32,100 nt of DNA from CAYSQW01 sp964433135 (GTDB taxonomy: Bacteria; Acidobacteriota; Aminicenantia; Aminicenantales; Aminicenantaceae), in contig CAYSQW010000039.1 in the NCBI GenBank assembly GCA_964433135.1, positions 1 through 32,100 of the forward strand, read 5' to 3'. Positions 7,345 to 16,240 of the stretch are shown here, piece after piece. Made by a program: the position numbers and the translations under genes. Every line of letters begins with the position of its first letter. Positions within the stretch are counted from its first letter, which is position 1. The notes below the pieces were generated by a model. The model did not search any database. It was not told where the DNA came from and saw only the letters and a list, made by a program, of their open reading frames with translations.

Positions 7345-10014
7345 CTACTCGTATTTGAGGATTCGAGCGGGATTGGCGGATGCCGCCTTCGTCGATTGAA
7401 AACCTACCGTCACCAGAGCGATCAAAATCGTCAGCCCCGTCGTGGCGGCAAATCCCACCCAACCGACTCCGACATTATAAGCGAACCGTCTTACCCATCC
7501 GGACATAAGCCAATAGGCGATCGGTAAAGCAATGAGATTGGCGATCCCCACCAGCAAGAGGTATTCTCTGACCAGCATCCGAACGACATCGGCGGCCGTC
7601 GCCCCAAAGACTTTATGAATTCCGATTTCCTTGGTCCGTTTCGCCGCGGAAAAGGTAGCCAGCCCGAACAAACCCAGACAGCCGATGAACACGGCCAGCC
7701 CGGCGAACACGCCGAAGATCCGTCCCACCCTAAGTTCCGAGTCATACATCCGGTTGAATCGTTCATCGAGAAAGGAATATTCGAACGGCTCTCCGGCGGC
7801 AAGAGCGGTCCATTCGTTTCTCAACGTCTCGATGGTCCCCGCCACGTCTTCCCTCTGAATCCTCAGACAGAGGCGACTCCGGCTTTTTCCCAGACTCAAC
7901 ACCATGGGCTTGATGGCTTCCCGCAGTGATTCGAAGTGAAAATCTTCGACCACGCCGATCACGGAATACGCGGACTTTTGGAATATACCGTCTTCGGGAG
8001 AGGAATCCACGATAAGCAGGCTTTCTCCCAGGGGTTGGTCGAACCCGAAAAAACGGACCGCGGCCTGATTGAGAAGGACCGCGCCGGAATCGGATTCCAA
8101 TTCCCTGGAAAATTTTCGGCCGGAAGCGATCTTTATTTCAAGCGTGTCGATATAATCATGATCGACAATCCATACACCGATGGGAGGCGCGCTCCTCGGT
8201 TCGGGATCCTCCATTCTGGCCACGGGGATTCTCATCCGGGCCGAAGAAGGAATCGGAAGAAAGCCGGAAAGCGACGCATTGACGACTTGAGGATAACGCT
8301 GCATCTTTTCTTTCAACACATCCGCTCGATCACCCAAAAGCTGCGTATTTTCAAGGATAAGCACCTGTTCCTTATTGAATCCGACCGACGTATTCTGAAT
8401 GTAGCGGAGCTGATTGAATACGACAAGTGTCCCGAAGATCATGACGACGGAGACGCAGAATTGAAAAATCACCAACACACGCCGCAAGACCCCTCCCTTG
8501 ACACCGCGTTTGAGATTCCCGCGCAGGATGGAAGAAGGCTGAAACGCCGATAAAAAAACCGCGGGATACGCGCCGGCCAAGAAACCGATCAACACCACCA
8601 ATCCGGCGGCCGGAAGCAGGATGTCTGGATGAGCCAGGGATTCCAGCACCATGGATTTTCCGGTCATCCGGTTGAAAAAAGGCAGCACGAACCCAATGAT
8701 AAAGACCGCGGTTCCGAACGCGATCACGCTCACGATCATGGATTCGAGCAGAAACTGCCCCATAAGATTCCTGCGCAGCGAACCCAAAACCTTGCGAACC
8801 CCGACCTCCTTGGCACGACCGGAAGCGCGCGCCGTCGCCAGATTGATGAAATTGATCACAGCCAGGATCAGGATGAAAAGCGATACCGCCGTAAAAAGGC
8901 GGATATACTTGATATCGCTGTTCGCTTCGAATTCACCGACACCTGTATGGGAATGAAGATGGATATCCAACAGCGGCTGCAGCCCGAAACTCATCCGCAT
9001 ACCGGATCGGGAGAGAAACTCATCAAGCGAAATCCCCATGAATTTCTTTACTTCCGAAGCCATATGCGCGTCTAAAAGCGACGGGAGCTTGGCTTCCAGT
9101 TCCGCCGTCGATGCCCCGTCCCGCATAAGGACATACGTTTGGAAATTAAAAGATATCCAGGATGCCTCCATGGGGTCCTTCTCGATTTCGAGCGAGGGGA
9201 GGGAAAGGATCATGTCAAAATGGAAGTGCGAGGTCCGAGGGATATCTTGAAAGACACCCGTCACCGTCCAGTCGGGCTCTCCATCGATCGACAGGTTTTT
9301 CCCCAGGACGTCCAGTCCTCCGAAATACTTCTCCGCCGCCAAGCGGCTGATCACTACGGTCCCGGGAGCCGATAAAACATTTTCAGGATTTCCCCGCAGC
9401 ATGGGAGCGGTAAAAACATTGAAAAACGACGACTCGCTGTAAACGACGTTGCTTTCTCTGAAGCTTTTCTCACCCGCCTTCACCCGGATGCTGTCCGACT
9501 GCCGAAACCGAACCGCGTCTTCGACCTCTGAAAATCCTTGAATCAGAGCGGGACCTACGGGATAACCCGCCCCGATGATGTTGATGTCTTGACCGTCCCT
9601 GTGCAGCAAAGCTTTGACGCGGCTGATCCTCCGGGCCTTTTCGTTGTAGCGGTCATAGGCCATTTCATCCCGGATATAGAAAACGGCAAGCAAAGAGGCC
9701 GCCAAGCCTATGGAAAGCCCCAGGACGTTGATCATGGAAAACATCCGGTGATTCTTAATATTCCTCAGGCTGGTGATAAAATAATTCTTGATCATGATCA
9801 TACTCCAATAGATGAGATGGAAGATATAGTGAGGAATCAACCTGAATATCTCCCTCCAATACCATAGCCCCGCCCGGAAGGCTCCCTTCTCCCGGATGAT
9901 GCCGGCATGGATTTCCTCAAGGTCCCCGATAAAGGTGATATGTTCGCTTCTTCCCAGCAGAACGGCAAGAATCCGGTGTCCGCGACGCGACAGCTTCTCC
10001 GGATCTGAAGTCAT
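7345..10014 (-). CDS. FtsX/MacB-type permease with N-terminal permease-prefix domain
   Basis: The product has 889 residues. Residues 1-73 are the prefix domain, with GDLEEI at 30-35 and WYWREIF near 51-57. The permease core begins at M74 (MIKNYFITSLRN), with TM1 at about 91-113, a periplasmic MacB-like domain, three TM helices around 380-480, a second extracellular domain, and a C-terminal three-helix bundle containing ACLGLFGLATF-like and KEIGIHKVFGA motifs. It ends in the family-typical RILKYE. Such permeases normally pair with an ABC ATPase, and none is encoded in this window. ATG 10014 overlaps the PadR stop as ATGA, implying translational coupling. The longer frame to 10059 has no support. 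The transported substrate cannot be read from the sequence. Confidence 0.9.
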   Translation of the reverse strand: MTSDPEKLSRRGHRILAVLLGRSEHITFIGDLEEIHAGIIREKGAFRAGLWYWREIFRLIPHYIFHLIYWSMIMIKNYFITSLRNIKNHRMFSMINVLGLSIGLAASLLAVFYIRDEMAYDRYNEKARRISRVKALLHRDGQDINIIGAGYPVGPALIQGFSEVEDAVRFRQSDSIRVKAGEKSFRESNVVYSESSFFNVFTAPMLRGNPENVLSAPGTVVISRLAAEKYFGGLDVLGKNLSIDGEPDWTVTGVFQDIPRTSHFHFDMILSLPSLEIEKDPMEASWISFNFQTYVLMRDGASTAELEAKLPSLLDAHMASEVKKFMGISLDEFLSRSGMRMSFGLQPLLDIHLHSHTGVGEFEANSDIKYIRLFTAVSLFILILAVINFINLATARASGRAKEVGVRKVLGSLRRNLMGQFLLESMIVSVIAFGTAVFIIGFVLPFFNRMTGKSMVLESLAHPDILLPAAGLVVLIGFLAGAYPAVFLSAFQPSSILRGNLKRGVKGGVLRRVLVIFQFCVSVVMIFGTLVVFNQLRYIQNTSVGFNKEQVLILENTQLLGDRADVLKEKMQRYPQVVNASLSGFLPIPSSARMRIPVARMEDPEPRSAPPIGVWIVDHDYIDTLEIKIASGRKFSRELESDSGAVLLNQAAVRFFGFDQPLGESLLIVDSSPEDGIFQKSAYSVIGVVEDFHFESLREAIKPMVLSLGKSRSRLCLRIQREDVAGTIETLRNEWTALAAGEPFEYSFLDERFNRMYDSELRVGRIFGVFAGLAVFIGCLGLFGLATFSAAKRTKEIGIHKVFGATAADVVRMLVREYLLLVGIANLIALPIAYWLMSGWVRRFAYNVGVGWVGFAATTGLTILIALVTVGFQSTKAASANPARILKYE
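9793..9808 (-). promoter_or_regulatory. possible internal translation start at the permease core
   Basis: TTGGAG (9803-9808 on the minus strand) is followed after 7 nt by ATG at 9795, codon 74 of the permease gene. This is where the prefix domain ends and the core (MIKNYF) begins. The GGAG here also encodes Trp-Ser (TGG AGT), so protein conservation could explain part of it. Confidence 0.4.
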
Positions 10015-10346
10015 CCGCTTTCTCCGGAAGAACAGGAAGCTTTTCCGAAACCGGCCCACATGATCTCATTGACGCGATTGATATCATGAAGTGCCTCAAA
10101 ACCCTTTTCCGTCAACTGGTAATAACGCCGGCTCAATCCTTTGCGCTCCTCGGTCGTCGGGCCGGAATAGACACGCAAAAAGCCCTGTTTGACCAGGCGA
10201 TCCAGAGGGAAATAGACCCCCCCGAGAGATAATTTCTTTCCGGTGACGGACTGGAGGTGGCGGTATATCGTCGTGCCGTAGGCGCCTTCGCCCAGTTTCC
10301 AGACCGCCAGCAGGATCAATTCTTCAAGCTTCGTCAGCATATTCAT
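10011..10346 (-). CDS. PadR-family transcriptional regulator
   Basis: The product has 111 residues and is a winged-helix repressor of the PadR family. It opens with MNMLTKLEELILLAVWKL and has GAYGTTIYRHL, the wing-region LSLGGVYFPLDRLVKQGFL, SRRYYQLTEKG and a short C-terminal helix. I start it at ATG 10346, because this aligns with the M-x-x-L-(T/S)-x-x-E-E start of the three paralogues in this window and gives 7 nt to a GGGA tract; ATG 10349 is the alternative. The stop overlaps the permease start (ATGA), so the two form one operon. Its promoter and two palindromic sites lie directly upstream, which fits autoregulation. The divergent secreted metallopeptidase-like gene shares this intergenic region. 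Confidence 0.9.
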   Translation of the reverse strand: MNMLTKLEELILLAVWKLGEGAYGTTIYRHLQSVTGKKLSLGGVYFPLDRLVKQGFLRVYSGPTTEERKGLSRRYYQLTEKGFEALHDINRVNEIMWAGFGKASCSSGESG

Positions 10347-10365
10347 CATATTATCCCGTGAAAAC

Positions 10366-10382
10366 ATTCTATATATTAGAAT
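10366..10382. promoter_or_regulatory. palindromic PadR operator candidate A1
   Basis: ATTCTA-TATAT-TAGAAT is a perfect inverted repeat with 6-bp arms and a 5-bp spacer, just upstream of a padR gene and covering its likely -10. The size and AT-rich centre fit a winged-helix dimer. A related site follows at 10404. Confidence 0.55.
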
Positions 10383-10399
10383 ACGGAAACGAGAGGCAA
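10370..10399 (-). promoter_or_regulatory. likely sigma-70 promoter of the padR-permease operon
   Basis: On the minus strand, TTGCCT (10394-10399) is separated by 18 bp from TATATA (10370-10375). The -10 lies inside the palindrome at 10366-10382, so a bound repressor would occlude it. Confidence 0.45.
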
Positions 10400-10403
10400 A
10401 CAG

Positions 10404-10420
10404 TTTCATATATTTAGAAT
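10404..10420. promoter_or_regulatory. PadR operator candidate A2
   Basis: TTTCATATATTTAGAAT keeps the TTC-N9-GAA arrangement of site A1, 38 bp away. It closely matches the site upstream of the padR gene ending at 22,331. It lies between the padR gene and the divergent gene at 10,505 and could influence both. Confidence 0.45.
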
Positions 10421-10504
10421 ATTACGGCTTTCCCCTCATTCTCAGTAAACCTATTGCAGGCTGCAGCCGTTTAATAATATTGACATACCTGACAGGAGTG
10501 CATC

Positions 10505-11656
10505 ATGAAAAAATCTTATTTCATCTTAATAAGCATGCTGGTGTTGTGGGGATCAGGGGCATATTCCCATCGACCCGGGCTCTCGAAAGATCACGTCACC
10601 CTCGATTTCAATATGGTGGATGCCGGCATCGATTGGCTGGAGCTGATTCGATCCGGCGCCGACGAGTTACGGATCAAAGCCTATTTCGAAGAACACATCG
10701 TTCCCACCCAGGGCTGTCAGACCATCATCCATCATTGGGCCCGCTTCCGCAAATGGGATGCGGAAGAGCTCTACGCGTTCATCATGACCGCTCTCGATCG
10801 AGTCCCCTCCGAAGAGAAGCTTGAGAAAGAAGACGGTTCCCTGACCTTTTTCGGTATGCGCCGTAAACTTTGGCATACGGCGCTCCGGGACACGTCCCGG
10901 TTGCGCAACGACCTCAATACACTGAAAAGTTCCGACCTGCTTCGGAGTGTTGCCGTCGTTCGATCCTTTCTTCCCCCGGACGCCGTTCTGGACGTCAAAT
11001 TCTCTTTCGTCCTGTTCGGGCACTCCAGCGCATTTTCCGTCGGCAGGGAGAATGGATTCGATTTTCTCCAACTCCCCAGAAAAACCGACGACAGCCTCGA
11101 CATCGATCAAATCGTTCAAATCCTTGCCCATGAACTTCATCATTCCGGTTTCGCTTCCATGGATGAAAAATATCTGAATGATATCAAAGACCGGGATCGT
11201 CTCATGCTGCTGGGGATATTGGCCGCCGAAGGCATGCCGACCTATTTTATCGACAAACCTCAAGAACACTTGGCGGCATACCGGGACAGCCGCGATCCCT
11301 TGAGACGGATGGTGGCGGCGGATTGGGAGAAACATTCCGCACGGCTCCCGGAACTATACCTGCGGGCCGAAGCCGATCTCAACGCCAATCTGGAGGGCGG
11401 CCTAAGTCAGGATGACCTCATGCACATCTGGATGGCCGGAGCCAAAGGACCTGCTTACATCCTGGGGGGAGATATGATCCGAGTGATCGATACCTATCTC
11501 GGACGTGAAGCCGCGGTTTCCGTCGCCGCGGATTACAGAAAGCTTTTGCGCATGTACAATCACGCCGCCCGCCAGGCCCACGCTCAAGGGAAAAAACCAT
11601 ATCTATTCTCTGAATCCCTGGCTGACCGCATCGCCGGTTTCGGCGCCCCGGATTGA
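10505..11656 (+). CDS. secreted HExxH metallopeptidase-like protein (DUF5700-like)
   Basis: The product has 383 residues with an N-terminal signal peptide (MKKSYFILISMLVLWGSGAY). The zinc-peptidase signature HELHH is at 209-213 in the context ILAHELHHSGF. E242 in AAEGMPTYF is placed like the third zinc ligand of gluzincin-type enzymes, so an extracytoplasmic zinc peptidase is likely. I think of the DUF5700/DUF2268-like group but cannot confirm it. AGGAG at 10494-10498 precedes ATG 10505. The gene lies between two padR-permease modules and diverges from the left one, sharing its operator region, so control by that PadR is plausible. No substrate can be inferred. Confidence 0.75.
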   Translation: MKKSYFILISMLVLWGSGAYSHRPGLSKDHVTLDFNMVDAGIDWLELIRSGADELRIKAYFEEHIVPTQGCQTIIHHWARFRKWDAEELYAFIMTALDRVPSEEKLEKEDGSLTFFGMRRKLWHTALRDTSRLRNDLNTLKSSDLLRSVAVVRSFLPPDAVLDVKFSFVLFGHSSAFSVGRENGFDFLQLPRKTDDSLDIDQIVQILAHELHHSGFASMDEKYLNDIKDRDRLMLLGILAAEGMPTYFIDKPQEHLAAYRDSRDPLRRMVAADWEKHSARLPELYLRAEADLNANLEGGLSQDDLMHIWMAGAKGPAYILGGDMIRVIDTYLGREAAVSVAADYRKLLRMYNHAARQAHAQGKKPYLFSESLADRIAGFGAPD

Positions 11657-11701
11657 ATCGCATCCAACACGCTGCGGAATCCCGGTAATATAAAAACAAC
11701 C

Positions 11702-11716
11702 TTCCTGGATCAGGAA
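11702..11716. repeat. short perfect inverted repeat
   Basis: TTCCTG-GAT-CAGGAA lies between the metallopeptidase-like gene and the next padR gene. No T-run follows, so it is not a clear intrinsic terminator. It could be a weak hairpin or a binding site. Confidence 0.3.
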
Positions 11717-11764
11717 ATTCTCCTTGTTATAAAAAATAATGTGAACCATTTCGCCGGTTCTTCG

Positions 11765-11785
11765 TCTTATATATTGGATTCCAAT
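11765..11785. promoter_or_regulatory. PadR operator candidate B
   Basis: TCTTATATATTGGATTCCAAT contains the perfect 13-bp palindrome ATTGGATTCCAAT (11773-11785) and shares the TATATTGGA core with the site at 22,714. It ends 15 bp before the start codon of the padR gene at 11,801. TATATT at 11770-11775 could be a -10; no good -35 is seen. Confidence 0.45.
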
Positions 11786-11800
11786 TAATATGGAGGACCA

Positions 11801-12133
11801 ATGGAACTGCTGACGCGTCTGGAAGAAACCATCCTGATCGTTATACACATGTTGGACGATGAAGCCTACGGAGTACCGATCAATAGGGAAGTATCCCGTA
11901 TCATCCACAAGCCTTACAGCCTGGGCGGGCTCTATTTCGCTCTCGACCAACTGGTTCGCAAGGAATACCTTATGAAAAGAACCGCCGATCCCACTCCTAA
12001 GCGGGGAGGCCGGAGCCGTTCTTATTATCGATTAACCCCTGAAGGCCGGCAGGCCCTGAAAGCCGTTCGCCGCCATCAGCTTCGCTTGTGGAACATCGCG
12101 CCTGAATTCTGCCCGGAAATCGGAGGCGGATAA
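11801..12133 (+). CDS. PadR-family transcriptional regulator
   Basis: The product has 110 residues and is a winged-helix protein opening with MELLTRLEETILIVIHML. It has AYGVPINREV, the wing-region SLGGLYFALDQLVRKEYL, GGRSRSYYRLTPEG and a final tryptophan-containing helix. Such proteins are usually repressors released by a small ligand or membrane stress. A strong TGGAGG lies 7 nt before ATG 11801, and a palindromic site overlaps its leader. The permease ATG follows 2 nt after the stop, so the pair is one operon. It is the only padR gene here on the plus strand. Confidence 0.92.
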   Translation: MELLTRLEETILIVIHMLDDEAYGVPINREVSRIIHKPYSLGGLYFALDQLVRKEYLMKRTADPTPKRGGRSRSYYRLTPEGRQALKAVRRHQLRLWNIAPEFCPEIGGG

Positions 12134-12135
12134 CC

Positions 12136-14718
12136 ATGCGAAACGAGAATCCTCCCCGGCTGGCGGCCTGGCTGCTGACTCGAATGACGGATTCCCCGAT
12201 CGCCGGCGATTATGAAGAGATCTTTCATGAAATCAAACGCGACCGCGGCACGCGTGCCGCACGTTCCTGGTACCGGACACAAGTATTGCGATCAATACCC
12301 ATGTTCATCGCAAACATCATATTCGGAGGTGCGGCCATGATCAAAAACCATATAAAATTGGCATGGAGAAATATCCTCAGACAAAAAAGATATGCTTTTC
12401 TCAACATCACCGGCCTGGCCGTCGGCCTCGCCGTCTGTCTGCTCATGGCCGGATATGTCTTCCATGAACTCAATTTCGAAAACATGCATCCGGATAAAGA
12501 ACGGGTGTACAGAATCAACGGCCGTATTCCTCTTGGGGGCAGAACCCTGCTCAACGCCTGTGTCGGAGCCCCCCTGGGTCCCGCGGCCCGGGAATCCATT
12601 CCAGAGATCGATACGAGCATCCGTCTGCTGAGACGACACAATATTCCTGTTCAAATCGGAGACTTGGAATTCAAGGAAAAGAAGATGTTCATCGCAGAAC
12701 AAGGAATCCTGCAGGTTTTTGCCATCCCTCTGCACCTGGGAAATCCCGAAACGGCATTGGAAGCGCCTTTCACGGTGGTTATCGATGAAAACCTCTCGCG
12801 CAAGTATTTCAGAGGAGGCAATCCCCTGGGAAAGACCATACGGATCATGTTCGATCAGACCTACGATTTCACCATCACCGGCGTCATGCGGAACCTCCCC
12901 TCCAATACCGTGCTTCGTACGCCCATGATCGTCTCCTTTGCGACCCTTCTGCAAACCCGTCCCGAGGCGATGACCCAATGGGACAGCTGGGGATCGATCA
13001 CGACCTTCCTCCGGCTGCACCAAGGCGTCAAGCCTGAAAACGTGAATAAAAAAATCACAAGCCTGGCCCGCTCCTATCTTCCGGATGAGGACCGGGGGGC
13101 ATCTTATTATCTGCAGCCGCTTGACCGCATTTACCTCGATAATGCGGCCCACGGCATGAACAACGACCTGGATAACTCGGGCAGCCTCTCCCGCCTTTAC
13201 ACTTTTTCCGCCGTGGCCCTGCTGATCCTCATCATCGCCGCCATCAATTTCATCAACCTCTCCACCGCCAAGATCTCCGGGCGCATGAAGGAAGTGGGCA
13301 TCCGAAAAACCTGCGGAGCCGTCCGGTCTCACCTTATCAAACAATTTCTGATCGAATCGCTGCTGCTCACCACCATCGCCATGGGAACCGGACTGCTGCT
13401 GTTTTCCCTGTTCAAACCCCGATTGGACCATTTCCTTGGTAAAACCCTCAATCTGGGGATCCTTGCCACACCGTGGCTCCTGCCTCTGCTTGCCGCCATT
13501 GTGCTGCTGGTCGCATTCCTCGCCGGATCTTATCCGGCCGTTTTTCTTTCCCGCTTTCCGGCGGCGGTTATTTTCCGCGCCCGGATCCCACGGGGAGTTT
13601 CCAAGTCCGGAATACGCCGGGTATTGGTAGGGATTCAGTTTTTCATCGCCGCCGCCCTTATCATATGCACGCTTATCGTCCTTAAGCAGGTCCGTTTTTC
13701 ACAGGGCAAGGATCTCGGTTACAACCAAGATAACCTGATCGTACTGCAGAATCCGGAAGCTTCCCACTTGAAAAATGCCGACACCGTCAAACGAAGGCTT
13801 CTCAACAATTCGGGCGCCCTCGGCGCGGCCGTCGTAGACAGCTTTCCTTCCGCTCAAAACCGTAATCTCTCCCAGATCCGGATTGAAGGAAAAGCCGAAG
13901 ATATCCTCGTTCAATCCCTGGAGGTCGATCCCGATTTCGTCCCGGTCATGAAACTGCGGCTGGCGGCGGGAAGAAACTTTGAAACAGACCGGGCCGCCGA
14001 TGCCGATGCTTTACTGATAAACAAGGCCGCTGTCAGACTTCTGGGATTTGATGAACCGCTGGGAAAGCTTGTCCGGCGCGATAATCAAAATTTTCGCATC
14101 ATCGGTGTTTTAGAGGATTGGAATACAAATTCCATCCATTCCCCCATCCACCCCACCCTGTTGTTTCCCGCGGACACCTCCGCAACTGAGCTCCTCGTCC
14201 GCCTTCCTCAAGAGAATCCCCGTGAATCCATCTCCCGCATCCGGGACATATGGGGGATGCTGCTGCCCGGGCAGATCTTCGACTATGCGTCTATCGAAGA
14301 TCTTCTTCTCCGTTCCTACGATGAAGAACAAAGACTGGCATCCCTACTGGTATATTTTTGCGGATTGACCATTCTGGTGGCTTGTCTCGGCATTTTCGGG
14401 CTGGCCGCACACAACACCGAACAGCGGACCAAGGAGATCGGGATCCGCAAAGTGCTCGGCTCCAGTGTCTCGGGTATCCTCCTGCTGTTGACCCGAAGCT
14501 ACGGAGGCTGGGTGCTGACGGCCAACCTCATTGCCTGGCCGGCGGCCTATACGATCGCAAACCGATGGCTGCGGGCATTCTCGTACCGGACGGACATCGG
14601 CTTCGAACCCTTCTTGCTGGCGGGGTTAACGACCCTGTTGGTAGCCCTGCTGTCAGTCATTTTTCAAACGTTGAAGGCGGCACTTGCCGATCCGGTGCGT
14701 TCCCTGCGCTATGAATAA
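12136..14718 (+). CDS. FtsX/MacB-type permease with N-terminal permease-prefix domain
   Basis: The product has 860 residues. The prefix domain (1-67) carries GDYEEIF (24-30) and SWYRTQV (44-50). The core starts at M68 (MIKNHIKLAWRN), followed by TM1 with LNITGLAVGLAVCLL, a large extracytoplasmic domain, the middle membrane bundle (LLILIIAAINFINLSTAKISG), a second extracytoplasmic domain, and the C-terminal bundle with ACLGIFGLAAHN and KEIGIRKVLGSS. It ends in SLRYE. The product is full length and appears intact. It is co-transcribed with the padR gene at 11,801. No ATPase partner is nearby, so it may act with an ATPase encoded elsewhere or work differently. The cargo is unknown. Confidence 0.92.
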   Translation: MRNENPPRLAAWLLTRMTDSPIAGDYEEIFHEIKRDRGTRAARSWYRTQVLRSIPMFIANIIFGGAAMIKNHIKLAWRNILRQKRYAFLNITGLAVGLAVCLLMAGYVFHELNFENMHPDKERVYRINGRIPLGGRTLLNACVGAPLGPAARESIPEIDTSIRLLRRHNIPVQIGDLEFKEKKMFIAEQGILQVFAIPLHLGNPETALEAPFTVVIDENLSRKYFRGGNPLGKTIRIMFDQTYDFTITGVMRNLPSNTVLRTPMIVSFATLLQTRPEAMTQWDSWGSITTFLRLHQGVKPENVNKKITSLARSYLPDEDRGASYYLQPLDRIYLDNAAHGMNNDLDNSGSLSRLYTFSAVALLILIIAAINFINLSTAKISGRMKEVGIRKTCGAVRSHLIKQFLIESLLLTTIAMGTGLLLFSLFKPRLDHFLGKTLNLGILATPWLLPLLAAIVLLVAFLAGSYPAVFLSRFPAAVIFRARIPRGVSKSGIRRVLVGIQFFIAAALIICTLIVLKQVRFSQGKDLGYNQDNLIVLQNPEASHLKNADTVKRRLLNNSGALGAAVVDSFPSAQNRNLSQIRIEGKAEDILVQSLEVDPDFVPVMKLRLAAGRNFETDRAADADALLINKAAVRLLGFDEPLGKLVRRDNQNFRIIGVLEDWNTNSIHSPIHPTLLFPADTSATELLVRLPQENPRESISRIRDIWGMLLPGQIFDYASIEDLLLRSYDEEQRLASLLVYFCGLTILVACLGIFGLAAHNTEQRTKEIGIRKVLGSSVSGILLLLTRSYGGWVLTANLIAWPAAYTIANRWLRAFSYRTDIGFEPFLLAGLTTLLVALLSVIFQTLKAALADPVRSLRYE
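12325..12339 (+). promoter_or_regulatory. possible internal translation start at the permease core
   Basis: GGAGG (12325-12329), then 7 nt, then ATG at 12337 (codon 68), exactly where the core begins. Here the Shine-Dalgarno-like bases encode Gly-Gly rather than the Trp-Ser/Asn of the paralogues, so amino-acid conservation does not account for the motif. Confidence 0.45.
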
Positions 14719-14838
14719 CATGGTCCCCGATCATGAATCCCTTGGATTCCCGCTTCGGCCTGGAAAATCACTTGGCGGCACCGGCCTCCTGTTCATTTGC
14801 ATCATGCTTGAAAAATTCCGGCGTTTTCACGCCCGGTC

Positions 14839-14869
14839 TTGACACACGGCCGGTTCAAGGGTGTATCAT
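14839..14869 (+). promoter_or_regulatory. possible sigma-70 promoter of the thiamine-linked operon
   Basis: TTGACA (14839-14844) is followed by TATCAT (14864-14869) with a long 19-bp spacer, about 50 bp before the start of the first gene. The -35 is perfect and the -10 is fair. No thiamine-riboswitch (THI box) features are recognisable in 14,719-14,920. Confidence 0.4.
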
Positions 14870-14920
14870 TCCCTCTGGGAGAAACCCATATCACAATAAT
14901 AGACGAACAGATCAAAGATC

Positions 14921-15547
14921 ATGAAAGCCTGTATCGTATGCAACGGTGAGATCGACGACTATGCATGGGCCGCATCCCGGGTCATGGATTGCGATCTGCT
15001 GATCGCGGCGGACGGCGGGGCCGACCATCTGCATAAGATGGGAATCATGCCTCATGTGATTATCGGAGACATGGATTCAATAACTTCGGCGGCAGTGGAA
15101 AACGCAAAAGGCGTCGAAAGGATATCATTCTCGAAAGAAAAGGACAAAACCGATGCCGAACTGGCGGTCGCGCTGGCAATCGACCGCGGCGCCGGATCCA
15201 TCGAGCTCTGGGGAGCCGCGGGAGGTCGATTGGATCATACGCTGGGAAACATCAGCCTGACGGCCAAATACGCCGGAAAAATCAAGATCCGGACAACCGG
15301 CACAACTCTTGAAGCCGTCGGTCATCGGCAGAAATGCCGTATCACGGCCCTCCCGGGTTCCGTGGTTTCTTTGATCCCCTTTCCGACCGCACGGGGCGTG
15401 ACGACCGAGGGACTAAAATATTCGCTGAAAAAAGAAGATTTATCCTCCGGAACGAGAGGAATCAGCAACCTGCTTTGCCTGTCGGATGCGACCATCAGTG
15501 TCGGCGGCGGCCTTTTGCTGGTAATCATTGAACACAGGATGGACTAG
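14921..15547 (+). CDS. thiamine pyrophosphokinase
   Basis: The product has 208 residues. The enzyme transfers pyrophosphate from ATP to thiamine to make thiamine diphosphate in the cytoplasm. Family motifs are clear: ADGGADHL (30-37), GDMDS (49-53), KDKTDAELA with the metal-binding D75/D78, and GGRLDHTLGN (101-110). The C-terminal half is the usual beta-sandwich thiamine-binding domain. Length is normal for the family. The ribosome-binding site is weak (AAAGATC). It heads a tight unit: the methyltransferase ATG abuts its stop, and a thiamine-binding-like gene overlaps that gene's end. This fits salvage of external thiamine or its precursors. Confidence 0.9.
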   Translation: MKACIVCNGEIDDYAWAASRVMDCDLLIAADGGADHLHKMGIMPHVIIGDMDSITSAAVENAKGVERISFSKEKDKTDAELAVALAIDRGAGSIELWGAAGGRLDHTLGNISLTAKYAGKIKIRTTGTTLEAVGHRQKCRITALPGSVVSLIPFPTARGVTTEGLKYSLKKEDLSSGTRGISNLLCLSDATISVGGGLLLVIIEHRMD

Positions 15548-16240
15548 ATGCCTGACAAACCAGAGCAACCGAGCCGGTTCGACTTCGATCCTTTCGCCGT
15601 CACCTATGACTCCTGGTATGAGACCGCGGAAGGAACGCTTTTCGATCACCTGGAAAAACGGGCGCTGCGGCGAATACTGGAAGGCGTTCCCAATAAAGGT
15701 TCCCTGCTGGAGATCGGAGCGGGAACCGGCTGGTGGAGCCGTTTTTTCAGCGACGCGGGCTTCGCCGTCACCGGCATCGACATCTCTCCCCGAATGGTCG
15801 ATATCGCGCGATCCAAAAAGATCCCCAACGCCACGTTCAAACTTGCCGATGCTCATGAACTTCCTTACGCCGACGAATCGTTTTCGTGCGCGGCCGCCGT
15901 CACTTCCATCGAGTTCACCAGAAATCCCGAAAAGGTTCTGAGTGAAATGATCCGGTGTACAAGTACCGAAGGGACGCTTTTCTTCGGCGTCCTCAATGCA
16001 TGGTCTCCCTTCAACGCCATGAGACGAAAGCAGCCCGACGGCCCTTTCGCCTCCGCACGCCTTTTCGATCCGAAAGCCTTGCATGACTGGCTCTCCCCTT
16101 ATGGAGAAGTAACGACGACACTGTGCGCATTCCCCTTTTCATTGAAAATGCCCATCCCATTGTCCGGCGCCGCCGACGATTTTTCGGCATTTATGGGAAA
16201 TCGATCCGGCGCTTTCATCGCCGGGAAGGTAGTACGATGA
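15548..16240 (+). CDS. class I SAM-dependent methyltransferase
   Basis: The product has 230 residues. Motif I is LLEIGAGTGWWSRFF (E55 and the glycine loop), followed by the acidic-loop region GIDISPRMVDIAR, LADAHELPYADESF and SIEFTRNP. This is the Methyltransf_11/UbiE-type fold acting on a small molecule. The substrate is not evident. Its position is informative: the start directly abuts the thiN stop, and its own stop overlaps the next start as ATGA, so the three genes are probably translated together. A role linked to thiamine, or to a pyrimidine or thiazole moiety, is therefore a reasonable guess, but only from context. Confidence 0.85.
   Translation: MPDKPEQPSRFDFDPFAVTYDSWYETAEGTLFDHLEKRALRRILEGVPNKGSLLEIGAGTGWWSRFFSDAGFAVTGIDISPRMVDIARSKKIPNATFKLADAHELPYADESFSCAAAVTSIEFTRNPEKVLSEMIRCTSTEGTLFFGVLNAWSPFNAMRRKQPDGPFASARLFDPKALHDWLSPYGEVTTTLCAFPFSLKMPIPLSGAADDFSAFMGNRSGAFIAGKVVR

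Noticed and set aside
10480..10485. TTGACA as a -35 for the metallopeptidase-like gene
   Set aside because: A -10 at normal spacing would fall on the start codon, after the ribosome-binding site.
11702..11716. Inverted repeat as a terminator
   Set aside because: The stem is only 6 bp and no T-run follows.
12292..13431. 379-codon minus-strand open frame
   Set aside because: It lies wholly within the permease gene on the other strand and has low-complexity, unrecognisable sequence.
14719..14920. Thiamine (TPP) riboswitch upstream of thiN
   Set aside because: The conserved CUGAGA and THI-box sequences are not found.
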